In this document: piece after piece, positions 41,701-50,518 of the stretch
How the letters are laid out: each line of letters starts with the position of its first letter
Position numbering within the stretch: the stretch's first letter is position 1
Source of the DNA: Psychroserpens sp041224425
Lineage (GTDB): Bacteria; Bacteroidota; Bacteroidia; Flavobacteriales; Flavobacteriaceae
DNA length: 64,000 nucleotides
Assembly (NCBI RefSeq): GCF_041224425.1
Contig: NZ_JBGFGL010000071.1
Location: forward strand, 124,001-188,000
Direction of reading: 5' to 3'
The notes under the pieces: generated by a model
Told to the model about the DNA's origin: nothing
Seen by the model: the letters and a program-made list of their open reading frames with translations, nothing else
The model's database searches: none
Translations under genes and position numbers: made by a program

Positions 41701-43165
41701 AACAGTCAGGAGCCGTAAACCCTCCATAAACTGCATGATACATGTCAGTATCACTACCTGCAACATTAGACAATTGAATAGAATGTGTCGTATCGGTAGC
41801 TACAAAGCTATACCAAACATCATTATCTGGTGTTCCGAAGCAAGAATCAATACCAGAGTCGGTTGCATTTTCTACATATCCTGAAGTGCTTACACAAGCC
41901 ATATCTGGAGTTAAAGCCACTGCATTACAAGGCTCATCATTTGGTGGAGGTGGAGGAGGCTCAACTACACAAATATCGAAAGTTGTGGTTTCTGGACCTG
42001 AAAAATAAGTAAATACTTGAATGAAATACGTATCTCCAATGGTTAAACCAGATACAGTACTTGTATTAGGATCTGAACAACTCACATTATCACCAACTGC
42101 TACAGAGCAATCAGGAGCTGTAAATCCACCATACACTGCATGGTACAAATCGAAATCACTACCAGCAATGTTTGTAATTTGAATATTGTGCGAAGTAGTG
42201 GTTGCAACAAAGCTATACCAAACATCGTTGTCTGGAGTTCCAAAACAGGCATCGATTCCTGAATCTGTTGCATTTTCAATAGTACCAGACACACTTGTAC
42301 ATGACGTTCCTGTAGTTAAAGGATCTGCATTACAAGGTTCGTCATTTGAAGGTGGAGGTGCAGGTTCAGTGACACAAATATCAAACGTCCCGTTGTTATT
42401 GTTTCCATATTCCCAAACTCTAATGTAAATGGTTGAACCAGGTGTTAAACCTGTTCTTGTTATTGAAGACATGGCTCCATTAGTACTATCATCATCGTCA
42501 CACTCAATCAATGATAACGAACCACAGGTTCCAGAATAAATGGCCATACCACTATCTGTCATAACACCAGAATCCGTGTCAATTGTTATATTTCCACTTG
42601 CTGGTACTGTTGCTGTAAACCAAACATCACCACCACTGTAGCTGGCACAACCAGGCGCTGGTACACCTGTAGAAGCTGTAGCGTTGGCATTTGTATAAGT
42701 TGTAAATGAACAAGTCGCATTAACCGTTAATGTTTGTGCACTACAAGGATCGTCATTTGCAGGCGGCATTGGTCCAGAACAAGAAGTACAGGTTATCTCA
42801 GTCACACAACAGGTTGTTGCAGTACCACAAGCAGCATTGGTATTAAAATGTACATAATGATCTCCAGAAACAGTAGCTGTGAAAGAATAAGGCTCATTTC
42901 CACTTCCAACAACAGGACCATTGTAGGCTCCACTTCTCACTGTAATATAACCACCACAGTCACTCGTGATTTCATAAGTTTCACCAGCGACCACACTTGT
43001 AATTGGAGCATACTCTTCTTGATAATTACAAAAGCTAATGTTAACAGGGTTGTTATCTGTAGGTGCTACGGCTCCACCCCAAGCAATAGTATTAGTACAT
43101 TGACCAAAACTGTAAATATTGATGAGAAAAACAAAAGTTAGTAAAGCGAGTAATTTTTTTGTCAT
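38759..43165 (-). CDS. Giant T9SS cargo protein with type A sorting domain (1468 aa)
   Basis: A signal peptide (LLALLTFVFLINIYSFGQ) starts the protein. Three related beta domains of about 130 residues follow (138-268, 273-402, 409-538), each beginning NDxPC and ending TFDICxxEP, like pre-peptidase C-type domains; the last two are close copies. A fourth region (about 540-830) resembles a lectin-like or immunoglobulin-like part. A long shared region begins KVWTGLTSSNW. The final 75 residues are a type A sorting domain (VIVYDLLGRTLFD, GAYIVKATLTNG, KVVLKH). It is expected to cross the outer membrane by T9SS and be anchored or released. Function: adhesion or surface layer is possible. Confidence 0.88.
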   Translation of the reverse strand: MTKKLLALLTFVFLINIYSFGQCTNTIAWGGAVAPTDNNPVNISFCNYQEEYAPITSVVAGETYEITSDCGGYITVRSGAYNGPVVGSGNEPYSFTATVSGDHYVHFNTNAACGTATTCCVTEITCTSCSGPMPPANDDPCSAQTLTVNATCSFTTYTNANATASTGVPAPGCASYSGGDVWFTATVPASGNITIDTDSGVMTDSGMAIYSGTCGSLSLIECDDDDSTNGAMSSITRTGLTPGSTIYIRVWEYGNNNNGTFDICVTEPAPPPSNDEPCNADPLTTGTSCTSVSGTIENATDSGIDACFGTPDNDVWYSFVATTTSHNIQITNIAGSDFDLYHAVYGGFTAPDCSVAVGDNVSCSDPNTSTVSGLTIGDTYFIQVFTYFSGPETTTFDICVVEPPPPPPNDEPCNAVALTPDMACVSTSGYVENATDSGIDSCFGTPDNDVWYSFVATDTTHSIQLSNVAGSDTDMYHAVYGGFTAPDCSVAVGDNISCSDANASTVTGLTIGDTYFVQVFTYYSAPETTTFDICIKEPCMLPAPIATQACPFVDVTPDSSTIGSCGSGSASETLTADFLDLGDTSDYDVDLIPYDATYFASLSAAATSNVALSDDDRWSDLSYVMPIDFCFFGNNINDFVVGANSMVSFNFTYANTACGYSFDEDLPSTDQALFPNTIYAAYHDIDPGVGGSIRFGTSSVGGCNVLVVIWDNVPMFYDNSRYHTSMLVLYEDTNIIEVYIEEKVIDGGAPWNGGNAIVGVQNPGATQAVVAQCRNSLDDNWTATNEAWRFTPSGGASIATLEWLENGVHNPSYDGQTSINVSPASTTTYTAEVTYALCDSSTLVVSDATTVTVSGGKVWTGLTSSNWMEPSNWSDLAVPTSADCVIIPATANDPILYDNANGDGLYMVIETGATLTLNADANTDGFASSLTIQDFIDIQGTGQLIIQDGASLIQVYDSSTANTPTAPNTGNITLYRDTSIRNTDYVYWSSPVQGFNVSSVYGGFTPTNYIYEWIPTVPTGTFAPGVLPTGGMPICFGTWNPSSGIMTEGKGYIVRGPTNHTTTISTATATFNGVANNGVYTQPISSGDNSFAYSNYTYNPYGNDVLTVTPFDDNWNLLGNPYPSALDAQSFLTHPNNTIIEGAVHIWTHGTQIGANGDSFYDDFEFTYDVSDYTTYNFSGTNTYTDESFGGKIASGQGFFVLALNDNESGSVTFNNSMRDRTHSNTAFYRTSESSEESNELERHRIWLNLLDDDGGSSSILVGYIENATQGKDRLYDAYVREMNSLSFYSKIEDQRMIIQGRTLPFDNQDQVPLGTVLPSAGQYTIAIDNVDGLFLNDEQSIYLEDTYTNTIHNLRTSPYSFSVSEAVDYDTRFILRYTDDTLSITELELNALSIKAPKGNYIKVNSGRGQISSVIVYDLLGRTLFDKSNINTTDFVIQNHNLSDGAYIVKATLTNGVSKVQKVVLKH

Positions 43166-43234
43166 ATTCTAAAATTTTATCATGACTAGCACAGCATTCA
43201 TTCATTAGTCTTGAGCGGTAAAAATTTTAGATAG

Positions 43235-43243
43235 TTTGGGGTA
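43235..43243 (-). promoter_or_regulatory. TACCCCAAA box upstream of the first giant gene
   Basis: TACCCCAAA on the minus strand, 70 bases before the start at 43165. The same nine bases occur 78 bases before the second giant gene. The 315-base spacer around it (43166-43480) is otherwise AT-rich, with one terminator at 43426 and no gene. Confidence 0.35.
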
Positions 43244-43425
43244 AATATTTGAGTGTCAATGTACTCAATATTTATATAAATTTAATAAAAATTTAGATAA
43301 TTATCGGTTTTTTTGTTAAAGGACTTTTTTATTGGATGAAAGTCAATTTTTTTGTTGCGAATAATCGATTGTTTTAGATAAAACTTAAAACTATTCTCAG
43401 TTTGGATTTCAATTCCTATTATAGA

Positions 43426-43460
43426 TGAAAAAAGCCTCGATGGTCGTCGAGGCTTTTTTT
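43426..43460 (-). terminator. Terminator after the second giant gene
   Basis: GCCTCGA-tggtcg-TCGAGGC flanked by an A run and a T run. It ends the transcript of the gene at 43481 and separates it from the downstream paralogue. Confidence 0.85.
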
Positions 43461-43480
43461 GGTGTTTAAATATTTTAAGC

Positions 43481-46400
43481 CTAACGTTTCAGGATTACTT
43501 TTTGGGTTTTTGCGATGCCGTTGTTCAGCGTCGCTTTTACAATATAAGAACCACTTGATAAGTTAGGGTTTTGAACGGTGAATTCTGAAGCACCAATACC
43601 TGTTTGGTTGTACATGGTTCTTCCTAATAGGTCATAAACGACAACAGAATCAATAGTATTGCTGCTAGATGTTACCTTAATGTAATTACCTTTTGGTGCA
43701 ATGATAGAAAGGCCATTCAATTCAAATTCATTGATACTTAAGGTATCATCAGTATATCTTAATATGAAACGATCTCCATAATCGATAGCATCGTCTACCG
43801 TAAAGGTATATGGTGACGCTTTTAGATTGTGAATGACATTGGTATAAGTATCTTCCAAATAAATGTTTTGATCATTGTTCAAGAACAAGCCATCAACTCC
43901 ACTAATTGCAATGGTGTATTGACCAGGATCAGGAAGAACCGTTCCTAAAGGAATTTGATCAGCTTCGTTAAAAGGCAACGACCTTCCTTGGATGATCATA
44001 CGCTCGTCATCAATTTTAGAGTAAATGCTCAAATTATTTACTTCTCTTAAGTAAGCATCGTAAAGACGGTCTTTCTCTTGAGTAGCACCTTCAATGTAAC
44101 CAACCATGATACTCGAAGCATTTTCGCTGTCATCAATTAAATTCAACCAGATTCTATGACGTTCAATAGCATTAGTGTCTTGAGTATTAGGATCACTGTT
44201 TCTATAGAAAACCGTATTGCTATGCGTGCGATCTCTCATGCTATTGTTAAAAGTCACGCTTCCAGACTCGTTATCGTTAAGCGCCAGAACAAAAAATCCT
44301 TGTCCAGAAGCTATTTTACCACCAAATGTTTCGTCAGCATACGTATTGGTTCCAGAGAAATTATAAGTGGTATAATCGTTCACATCATAAGTTAATAGGA
44401 AGTCATCATAGAAAGACTCACCATTAGCACCAATTTGAGTGCCATGTGTCCAAATATGAACCGCACCTTCAATAATTGAGTTGTCAGGATGCGTTAAAAA
44501 GCTTTGTGCATCAAGCGCTGAAGGATAAGGGTTTCCTAAAAGGTTCCAGTTATCATCAAATGGTGTCACTGTGAGAATGTCTCCATAAGGATTGTATGTG
44601 TAATTGCTATAGGCAAAACTATTATCACCACTCGAAATAGGTTGTGTAATTTCACCGTTATTTGGCACACCAGTAAAGGTCGAAGTAGCTGTTGAAACCG
44701 TTGTTGTGTGGTTGGTTGGACCTCTAACGATATAACCTTTTCCTTGAGTCATCGTACCAGAGCTAAGTCCACTCCATGTTCCGTAGCATATTGGCATACC
44801 TCCAGTTGGTAAAACACCAGGCGCAAAAGTCCCAGTGGCAACCGTTGGAATCCATTCATAAATGTAGTTTGTTGGTGTGAAACCAGCATAAACATTAGAG
44901 ACATCGAATCCTTGTACAGGACTAGACCAATACACGTAGTCGGTACGTCTGATATCAGTATCTCTACTAAGAGTGATGTTTCCAGTATTAACACCAGAAT
45001 CAAGAACTTGTATCAAACTAGCACCATCTTGTACGGTAAGTGTACCAGTACCTTGAACGTCAATTTTATCTTGCAAGGTCAATGAAGATCCGAAACCACT
45101 GGTATCGGTATCACCAACTAATGTCAAAGACGCTCCAGTTTTAACCGTTATATCGTAACCATCTGCATTGATGTTATCACCAATTATTGGATCGTTAGCT
45201 GTAGCTTCAATACAAACACATTGCTCGTCGGTTGGAGCCGTCCCTTGCGTCCAGTTTGAACCTGTATTCCAGTTTGTATTCGTTGCACCTGTCCAAGTCT
45301 TACCAATAACAAAGTCTGCTTGTTGTCTTACACCAGGATTTAAAGGACATTCAGCCCAGAACGAATAGATGCCTGGTGTATTGGTGTCTGGTAATCCAGA
45401 GCCTGCAACACCTACAGGGTTAAATCCGTCACCTGATCCAATCGCTGTTCCTCCAGCAGCGACTGTAAACCAGTCAGGAGCAGGTGTTGAAACAGGAAAG
45501 CTTACGTTCCAAGTATATGCGCCTGAGACAGTAGTCGAGGAAAAACCAAATACTGTAGTAATGAGAATGTAATTAACACCTGTAGTAAGATTTACTGTCA
45601 TCTGAGGCAATAAACCAACACCTGAATCATCATCTCGAATTACAAATCCAGCTCCACAGACACCTGGTGTAAAACCAGTTTCAACAATATAGCCCATACC
45701 ATCAAAGCCTCCTGAGGTCATTTCAAAAATATAAGTACCAGTTTCGGTAACTGTAAATGGTGTTGTTGTATAATTTGAAGTATTAGCTGAAAATAAACAA
45801 GTAGTATTATTTGCTGCTGATTCAGGTCTTGGAGCAACAGGATCAGTTGCTGCATTAAGACTGCCACTTATTGTGTTGCCTAAACTCGTAGTTCCTACAA
45901 CTGCACCACATGTAAGTCCGATGTCAGAGGTAAGTTCTCTAGGAGTTTCACCAGGGCAATTCATATTGACGCCATTGGTTCCAGCAGGAACAGGAGTAGT
46001 AAGACAAATGTCAAAAGCACCTTCACCATCAAAAAAGTCCCAAACACGAATATAAAGAATTTCACCTGGAGTTCTACCTGTAAGAGTAATTGATGAGTCA
46101 ATAGGGAAAGCACCATCGTCATCATCACATTCAATCAAAGAAAGTGATCCGCAAGTCCCTGAGTAAACAGCTATACCAGTATCTATAACTGTGTTGTTAG
46201 TTTCAATAGTTAATTCTCCTGTGGAATTCACTTCGTAAGTAAACCATACGTCACCAGTTGAATAACTAGCACATCCAGGCAGAGGAAGTTCACCAGAATC
46301 GGTTGCAGCAACGTTGGTAAATGTTTCTAATAGACAATTAACATTTGAATATAATTCAATAGCTCCAGAACAATCATTGTTCTCTGGAGGTGCAGCAGGA

Positions 46401-46876
46401 GATGTAATTTCTAAAATAAATTCCGCATAATTTGGTGCCGCATGATCATCAATAAAAATGTAATAGGTGCCAGGTGTCAAGGTATAAGTTGCCGTGCCAC
46501 CAATGGCACTAGCAGTGTAAATACCTCCAACACAGTTACCTGCCGTATTAGGACAGCCTGAAAAAATACCTAGGGCTTTTAGGTTTGTACCGTAGGAATT
46601 TAGGAGATTAAATGTATAATCGCCACCAATAACAACATCAATGATATATACTCCATCTTCACCACTACCAAACCAAGTTGGTATTGGAGCGCAGGTGTAG
46701 GCACCTGAGTTGTATGCATTGCCTAAGCCTTGTGTGGTTTGTTGCCCAGTGGATATAGTTGCTCCAGGCACCAAAGTTAATGGTACTGGACTTGTACAAT
46801 CAGGTCCTGGGGCTTGACTAAACGTAGTTTGACCTATAAATAAACATAAAAGAAAAACCTGTAATTTTCTAATCAT
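43481..46876 (-). CDS. Large T9SS cargo protein with type A sorting domain (1131 aa), paralogue of the gene at 38759
   Basis: A signal peptide (LQVFLLCLFIGQTTFSQ), an N-terminal beta region, one pre-peptidase C-like domain (about 165-295, with VYSGTCGSLSLIECDDDD also present in the neighbour), a second beta region with NTTCLFSANTSNYTT, then the shared region from KTWTGATNTNWN to the end. Within that region long stretches such as YVYWSSPVQGFDVSNVYAGF and WNLLGNPYPSALDAQSFLTH are nearly the same as in the other protein. The sorting domain ends SYIVKATLNNGIAKTQKV. The pair arose by duplication with exchange of N-terminal modules. Confidence 0.88.
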   Translation of the reverse strand: MIRKLQVFLLCLFIGQTTFSQAPGPDCTSPVPLTLVPGATISTGQQTTQGLGNAYNSGAYTCAPIPTWFGSGEDGVYIIDVVIGGDYTFNLLNSYGTNLKALGIFSGCPNTAGNCVGGIYTASAIGGTATYTLTPGTYYIFIDDHAAPNYAEFILEITSPAAPPENNDCSGAIELYSNVNCLLETFTNVAATDSGELPLPGCASYSTGDVWFTYEVNSTGELTIETNNTVIDTGIAVYSGTCGSLSLIECDDDDGAFPIDSSITLTGRTPGEILYIRVWDFFDGEGAFDICLTTPVPAGTNGVNMNCPGETPRELTSDIGLTCGAVVGTTSLGNTISGSLNAATDPVAPRPESAANNTTCLFSANTSNYTTTPFTVTETGTYIFEMTSGGFDGMGYIVETGFTPGVCGAGFVIRDDDSGVGLLPQMTVNLTTGVNYILITTVFGFSSTTVSGAYTWNVSFPVSTPAPDWFTVAAGGTAIGSGDGFNPVGVAGSGLPDTNTPGIYSFWAECPLNPGVRQQADFVIGKTWTGATNTNWNTGSNWTQGTAPTDEQCVCIEATANDPIIGDNINADGYDITVKTGASLTLVGDTDTSGFGSSLTLQDKIDVQGTGTLTVQDGASLIQVLDSGVNTGNITLSRDTDIRRTDYVYWSSPVQGFDVSNVYAGFTPTNYIYEWIPTVATGTFAPGVLPTGGMPICYGTWSGLSSGTMTQGKGYIVRGPTNHTTTVSTATSTFTGVPNNGEITQPISSGDNSFAYSNYTYNPYGDILTVTPFDDNWNLLGNPYPSALDAQSFLTHPDNSIIEGAVHIWTHGTQIGANGESFYDDFLLTYDVNDYTTYNFSGTNTYADETFGGKIASGQGFFVLALNDNESGSVTFNNSMRDRTHSNTVFYRNSDPNTQDTNAIERHRIWLNLIDDSENASSIMVGYIEGATQEKDRLYDAYLREVNNLSIYSKIDDERMIIQGRSLPFNEADQIPLGTVLPDPGQYTIAISGVDGLFLNNDQNIYLEDTYTNVIHNLKASPYTFTVDDAIDYGDRFILRYTDDTLSINEFELNGLSIIAPKGNYIKVTSSSNTIDSVVVYDLLGRTMYNQTGIGASEFTVQNPNLSSGSYIVKATLNNGIAKTQKVILKR

Positions 46877-46953
46877 AATCTTAACAATTTAGAGCATAAA
46901 CAAAGACACCCTTGTTGGGATATCTTTAACGTAGGAAAATAATCAGACAGAAA

Positions 46954-46962
46954 TTTGGGGTA
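46954..46962 (-). promoter_or_regulatory. TACCCCAAA box upstream of the second giant gene
   Basis: Same nine-base sequence as at 43235, here 78 bases before the start at 46876. Possible shared regulatory site of the pair. Confidence 0.35.
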
Positions 46963-47036
46963 TTTTGTCTTTATAAGATATTCAAAAATATATAATTTTA
47001 ACAGAAAAATAAAGATTTCTTTACATATTTGATGAA

Positions 47037-47927
47037 ATGTATAGTTTTATGGGTAAAAACCGCCTTCAGCTTGAAAACCATTTGTTTATATTGCCAGATT
47101 ATTTAAACCATCCCTTTATTTCAGGCAATAAACTGAGAAAATTAAAATACAATGTTTTAGAAGCCAAAAAACAGAAAAAAGAGACCCTGTTGACTTTCGG
47201 TGGTGCCTATTCAAATCATATTGCTGCAGTGGCTTATGCTGGAAAAGAATACGGGTTTAAAACCGTAGGTGTTATTAGAGGTGAGGAATTAGCTGATTCT
47301 ATCAGTCAAAATCCAACGTTGACTTTTGCTCAAAACTGCGGAATGGAATTCAAATTTGTGAGCAGAGAGCAGTATCGTAACAAAAATAATCCGCTTTTTT
47401 TAAATCAGTTAAAAGAGGCGTTTCATAATATTTATGTGCTTCCTGAAGGCGGCACAAATGCGCTTGCGGTTAAAGGTTGTGAAGAGATTCTTGAAGAAGC
47501 CGATGCAAAGTTCGATTATATCTGTTGTCCTGTGGGAACAGGCGGAACAATTTCAGGACTTATCAATTCAAGTTTTAAACATCAGAAAATTATTGGTTTT
47601 CCGGCGTTAAAAGGTGATTTTTTAAATAAAGAAATCACTAAATTTGCAGCTAAAACAAATTGGGAGCTCAATCTTGATTATCACTTTGGTGGTTATGCAA
47701 AAGTAACCGATGCACTAATCGCTTTTATCAATACATTTAAGTTGCAATACAACATACCTCTAGACCCTATTTACACTGGAAAAATGATGTTTGGTATTTG
47801 CGATATGATTCAAAAAGGTTATTTTGATGAAAACGCTAAAATTTTAGCTGTTCATACAGGTGGTTTGCAAGGTATAGCTGGAATGAATACAGTTTTGAAG
47901 CAACAAAACAAGCCCTTAATCGTTTAA
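47037..47927 (+). CDS. PLP-dependent ACC deaminase/D-cysteine desulfhydrase family protein
   Basis: A 296-residue fold-type II PLP enzyme. SGNKLRKLKYN contains the lysine that binds PLP, GGAYSNHIAAVAYAGKEYG is the phosphate/cofactor side, and PVGTGGTISGL the glycine-rich loop. Family members deaminate 1-aminocyclopropane-1-carboxylate or D-cysteine. The sequence does not decide the substrate. The ATG at 47037 or at 47049 could be the start. Its stop overlaps the next ATG (TTTAATG). Confidence 0.87.
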   Translation: MYSFMGKNRLQLENHLFILPDYLNHPFISGNKLRKLKYNVLEAKKQKKETLLTFGGAYSNHIAAVAYAGKEYGFKTVGVIRGEELADSISQNPTLTFAQNCGMEFKFVSREQYRNKNNPLFLNQLKEAFHNIYVLPEGGTNALAVKGCEEILEEADAKFDYICCPVGTGGTISGLINSSFKHQKIIGFPALKGDFLNKEITKFAAKTNWELNLDYHFGGYAKVTDALIAFINTFKLQYNIPLDPIYTGKMMFGICDMIQKGYFDENAKILAVHTGGLQGIAGMNTVLKQQNKPLIV

Positions 47928-48730
47928 TGTTTATGAAAAAATTTTGTGTTGTTTTATTGATGTCGCTTGTCGTAGTTTCCTGCGGATCGAAACGGAAAAT
48001 AGTTACCAAGAAAAAAGATAGTAGACCTAAAATTGAGCAGGTCTCGACGCCAACAGAAACTCCTACAGAAACCATTGGTCTGCCGCCAAAGACTTCTTCA
48101 CCTCAGATGAATTCCACAGAAGCTTATATTGCTTATTACAGTGCTATTGCCCAAGAGGAAATGCGCAAGTATAAAATTCCTGCCAGTATTACTTTGGCAC
48201 AAGGCATCCTTGAGTCTGGTTCTGGAAAAGGAAGATTGGCAGTCGAAGCTAATAATCATTTTGGAATCAAATGCCATGGATGGACAGGTGAGAAAATCTA
48301 TCACGATGATGATGCGTCTCAAGAATGTTTTAGAAAATACACTTACGCTAAATCTTCTTTTGAAGATCACTCCTTGTTTTTAACTTCACGCAGTCGTTAT
48401 TCAAAACTGTTTCAATTGCGTGAAGATGATTACAAAAGTTGGGCAAAAGGCCTTCGAGCCGCAGGTTATGCCACAGATAGGAGATACCCTGAAAAATTGA
48501 TTAGCTTGATAGAACGCTATAAGCTTTACAGGTATGATGACGAAGTGTTGGGTAATTATACTCCTAAAAACGTATCCACATCAGAAACTGCTTTAACCCA
48601 TATTGTAGTTAAAGGAGACACTTTGTATTCCTTGTCAAGAAAATACAACCTAACGGTTGAGCAGTTAAAATCACTTAACAATTTAAAAACGAACGATTTG
48701 TCTATTGGACAGGTCTTGAAACTCAATTGA
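47927..48730 (+). CDS. Glucosaminidase-domain lipoprotein with LysM
   Basis: A 267-residue peptidoglycan hydrolase. A lipoprotein signal (KKFCVVLLMSLVVVSCG) is followed by a Lys/Thr/Pro-rich linker, a glucosaminidase (lysozyme-like) domain at about 65-205 (ITLAQGILESGSGKGRLA, with the catalytic Glu, and NNHFGIKCH), and one LysM at about 222-266 (HIVVKGDTLYSLSRKYNL). It probably cuts cell-wall glycan and binds peptidoglycan through LysM. The start at 47933 (MKKF) is equally possible. It is coupled to the PLP gene before and lies four bases before hemL. Confidence 0.9.
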   Translation: MFMKKFCVVLLMSLVVVSCGSKRKIVTKKKDSRPKIEQVSTPTETPTETIGLPPKTSSPQMNSTEAYIAYYSAIAQEEMRKYKIPASITLAQGILESGSGKGRLAVEANNHFGIKCHGWTGEKIYHDDDASQECFRKYTYAKSSFEDHSLFLTSRSRYSKLFQLREDDYKSWAKGLRAAGYATDRRYPEKLISLIERYKLYRYDDEVLGNYTPKNVSTSETALTHIVVKGDTLYSLSRKYNLTVEQLKSLNNLKTNDLSIGQVLKLN

Positions 48731-48733
48731 TGT

Positions 48734-50023
48734 ATGTTATATAAACGAAGTAGCGCATTATTTAAAGAAGCTAATCAGGTTATTCCAGGAGGTGTCAACT
48801 CTCCCGTAAGAGCCTTTAAGGCTGTTGGTGGAACGCCAATTTTCGCTAAATCTGCAAAAGGTGCCTTTATCTATGATGAAGACGGAAATCGTTTTATAGA
48901 TTATATCAATTCCTGGGGACCAATGCTCTTGGGTCATGCTTACAAGCCAGTAGTTGATGCAGTTGTAGAAAAGGCTAAGTTGGGAACTTCTTTTGGAATG
49001 CCAACTGAAATTGAAACTAAGATTGCCGAATTGGCAGTTTCTATGGTGCCTAACATTGACCAGATACGTTTTGTGAACTCTGGAACAGAAGCTTGCATGA
49101 GTGCCGTTCGATTGGCGAGAGGTTATACGAAAAAAGAGAAAATCATCAAATTCGCTGGCTGTTACCATGGTCATAGTGATGCATTTTTGATACAGGCTGG
49201 AAGTGGTGCTGTTACGTTTGGAAGCCCTAACAGTCCTGGTGTGACACAAGGTACGGCAAAAGACACCTTATTGGCGCGATATAATGATATTGAACATGTA
49301 AATTCCATTCTTGAAGCTAACAAAGGAGAAGTGGCTTGTATTATTTTGGAACCTGTAGCTGGTAATATGGGTTGCATACCGCCAAAACAAACATTTTTAC
49401 AAGATTTGAGAGAAGCTTGTAATCAACATGGTGTATTGCTCGTATTTGATGAGGTCATGACAGGCTTCAGACTGGCAAAAGGTGGTTGCCAGGAACTATA
49501 CAATGTAGATGCTGATGTGGTTTGCTTCGGAAAGGTAATTGGAGGAGGTTTGCCAGTTGGTGCTTTTGCCGCTAGAGCAGAAATCATGAATCATTTGGCA
49601 CCTAATGGAAGTGTCTACCAAGCGGGAACCTTAAGTGGTAATCCTTTGGCAATGGCAGCTGGATTAGCAATGCTAACAGCTATTAATGATGATGATCAGC
49701 TTTTCAAACGTTTGGAGGAAAAAACAGCGTATTTACATAAAGGCATCAAAAATGTTTTAGATAAGCATTCAATAACACATACCATAAATCGTGTTGGATC
49801 AATGATATCTGTTCATTTTGCTGAAGACGAAGTAGTAGATTTTCAGAGTGCTGCAAAAGGGAATAATGAAACTTTTAAGGCCTTTTTCCACGGAATGCTT
49901 GACGAAGGCATTTACATTGCGCCAAGTGCTTTTGAAACTTGGTTTATTACCGATGCACTTACTTACGAAGATTTAGACAAAACGATTGCTGCGGTTGATA
50001 CGGTTGCAAACCAGTTGACATAA
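48734..50023 (+). CDS. hemL: Glutamate-1-semialdehyde 2,1-aminomutase HemL
   Basis: Makes 5-aminolevulinate for heme in the C5 pathway. Clear landmarks: LYKRSSALFKEANQVIPGGV, VNSGTEACMSAVRLARGYT, LVFDEVMTGFR and FGKVIGGGLPVGAFAA, in which the Lys binds PLP. At 429 residues it is normal. Last gene of a three-gene run (PLP deaminase, glucosaminidase, hemL). The other heme genes are not in the window. Confidence 0.96.
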   Translation: MLYKRSSALFKEANQVIPGGVNSPVRAFKAVGGTPIFAKSAKGAFIYDEDGNRFIDYINSWGPMLLGHAYKPVVDAVVEKAKLGTSFGMPTEIETKIAELAVSMVPNIDQIRFVNSGTEACMSAVRLARGYTKKEKIIKFAGCYHGHSDAFLIQAGSGAVTFGSPNSPGVTQGTAKDTLLARYNDIEHVNSILEANKGEVACIILEPVAGNMGCIPPKQTFLQDLREACNQHGVLLVFDEVMTGFRLAKGGCQELYNVDADVVCFGKVIGGGLPVGAFAARAEIMNHLAPNGSVYQAGTLSGNPLAMAAGLAMLTAINDDDQLFKRLEEKTAYLHKGIKNVLDKHSITHTINRVGSMISVHFAEDEVVDFQSAAKGNNETFKAFFHGMLDEGIYIAPSAFETWFITDALTYEDLDKTIAAVDTVANQLT

Positions 50024-50026
50024 AAA

Positions 50027-50055
50027 AAGCCTATTTAATTAAAATAGGCTTGAGT
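50027..50055 (-). terminator. Terminator after the small helical protein gene
   Basis: AAGCCTATTT-aatt-AAAATAGGCTT; the T run is on the minus strand, so it mainly serves the gene at 50073, while its A run begins at the hemL stop codon. Confidence 0.75.
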
Positions 50056-50072
50056 CAATTAACATGAAAACG

Positions 50073-50408
50073 TTAATAGGTTCTGTAGAGCTGAAGATAC
50101 CTTTCAAATTGTTCTTCAGTCATGATTTCTTTAAGCTTGTTGTCTAAAACCGTGTTGATTTTTTCCAGTCTTTTCTGGTTTTTATCTAGGTTGTTGCTGA
50201 TTTTGCTGTAAGCTTCCTCAAATTCTTTATACGCTTGATAAACCTCTTCTAATTGAAGATTGTTTATTTTGATATTTTTTTTGATTTCTTTCGCTTTCTC
50301 AGATGCAGCTGCATTCATTTCAATGGTATTCTGAGCGTTAAGGCTTTGGGTGTTAAAAGCTAAAGCGAATACAAATAAGAAAAGGGTAACTATTTTTTTC
50401 ATTTTCAA
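50073..50408 (-). CDS. Small secreted helical protein, Spy-like
   Basis: A 111-residue protein with a signal peptide (IVTLFLFVFALAFNTQSLNAQ) and a helical body: NNLQLEEVYQAYKEFEEAYS, KINTVLDNKLKEIMTEEQFE and RYLQLYRTY. It is similar in design to the protein at 33435 (both end with EEQxxxYLxL). It follows another Spy-like gene in the same direction, so a small periplasmic helical set is encoded here. Its role is unknown. Confidence 0.7.
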   Translation of the reverse strand: MKMKKIVTLFLFVFALAFNTQSLNAQNTIEMNAAASEKAKEIKKNIKINNLQLEEVYQAYKEFEEAYSKISNNLDKNQKRLEKINTVLDNKLKEIMTEEQFERYLQLYRTY

Positions 50409-50461
50409 ATTGTTTTAAGTGCAATTAAGTGCCTAAATTAATCATTTTTATTTGAAATCAA

Positions 50462-50496
50462 CAAAAAAAGCACTGATTAAAAAACCAATGCTTTTA
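50462..50496 (-). terminator. Probable terminator between the two Spy-like genes
   Basis: On the minus strand AAAGCATTGGTT pairs, with two G-U-type mismatches, with AATCAGTGCTTT, then a T run. Confidence 0.55.
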
Positions 50497-50518
50497 AAAC
50501 TAAACTAATCAATCTCAA

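Noticed and set aside
41540..42350. Tandem similar units suggesting a CRISPR-like or satellite array
   Set aside because: The units are about 400 bases long and encode duplicated beta domains in frame; there are no short regular repeats with unique spacers.
40371..42428. Several plus-strand open frames inside the giant T9SS gene
   Set aside because: They are opposite a gene with clear signal peptide, domains and sorting tail; their products have no domains and arise from the Thr/Asn/Gly-rich code.
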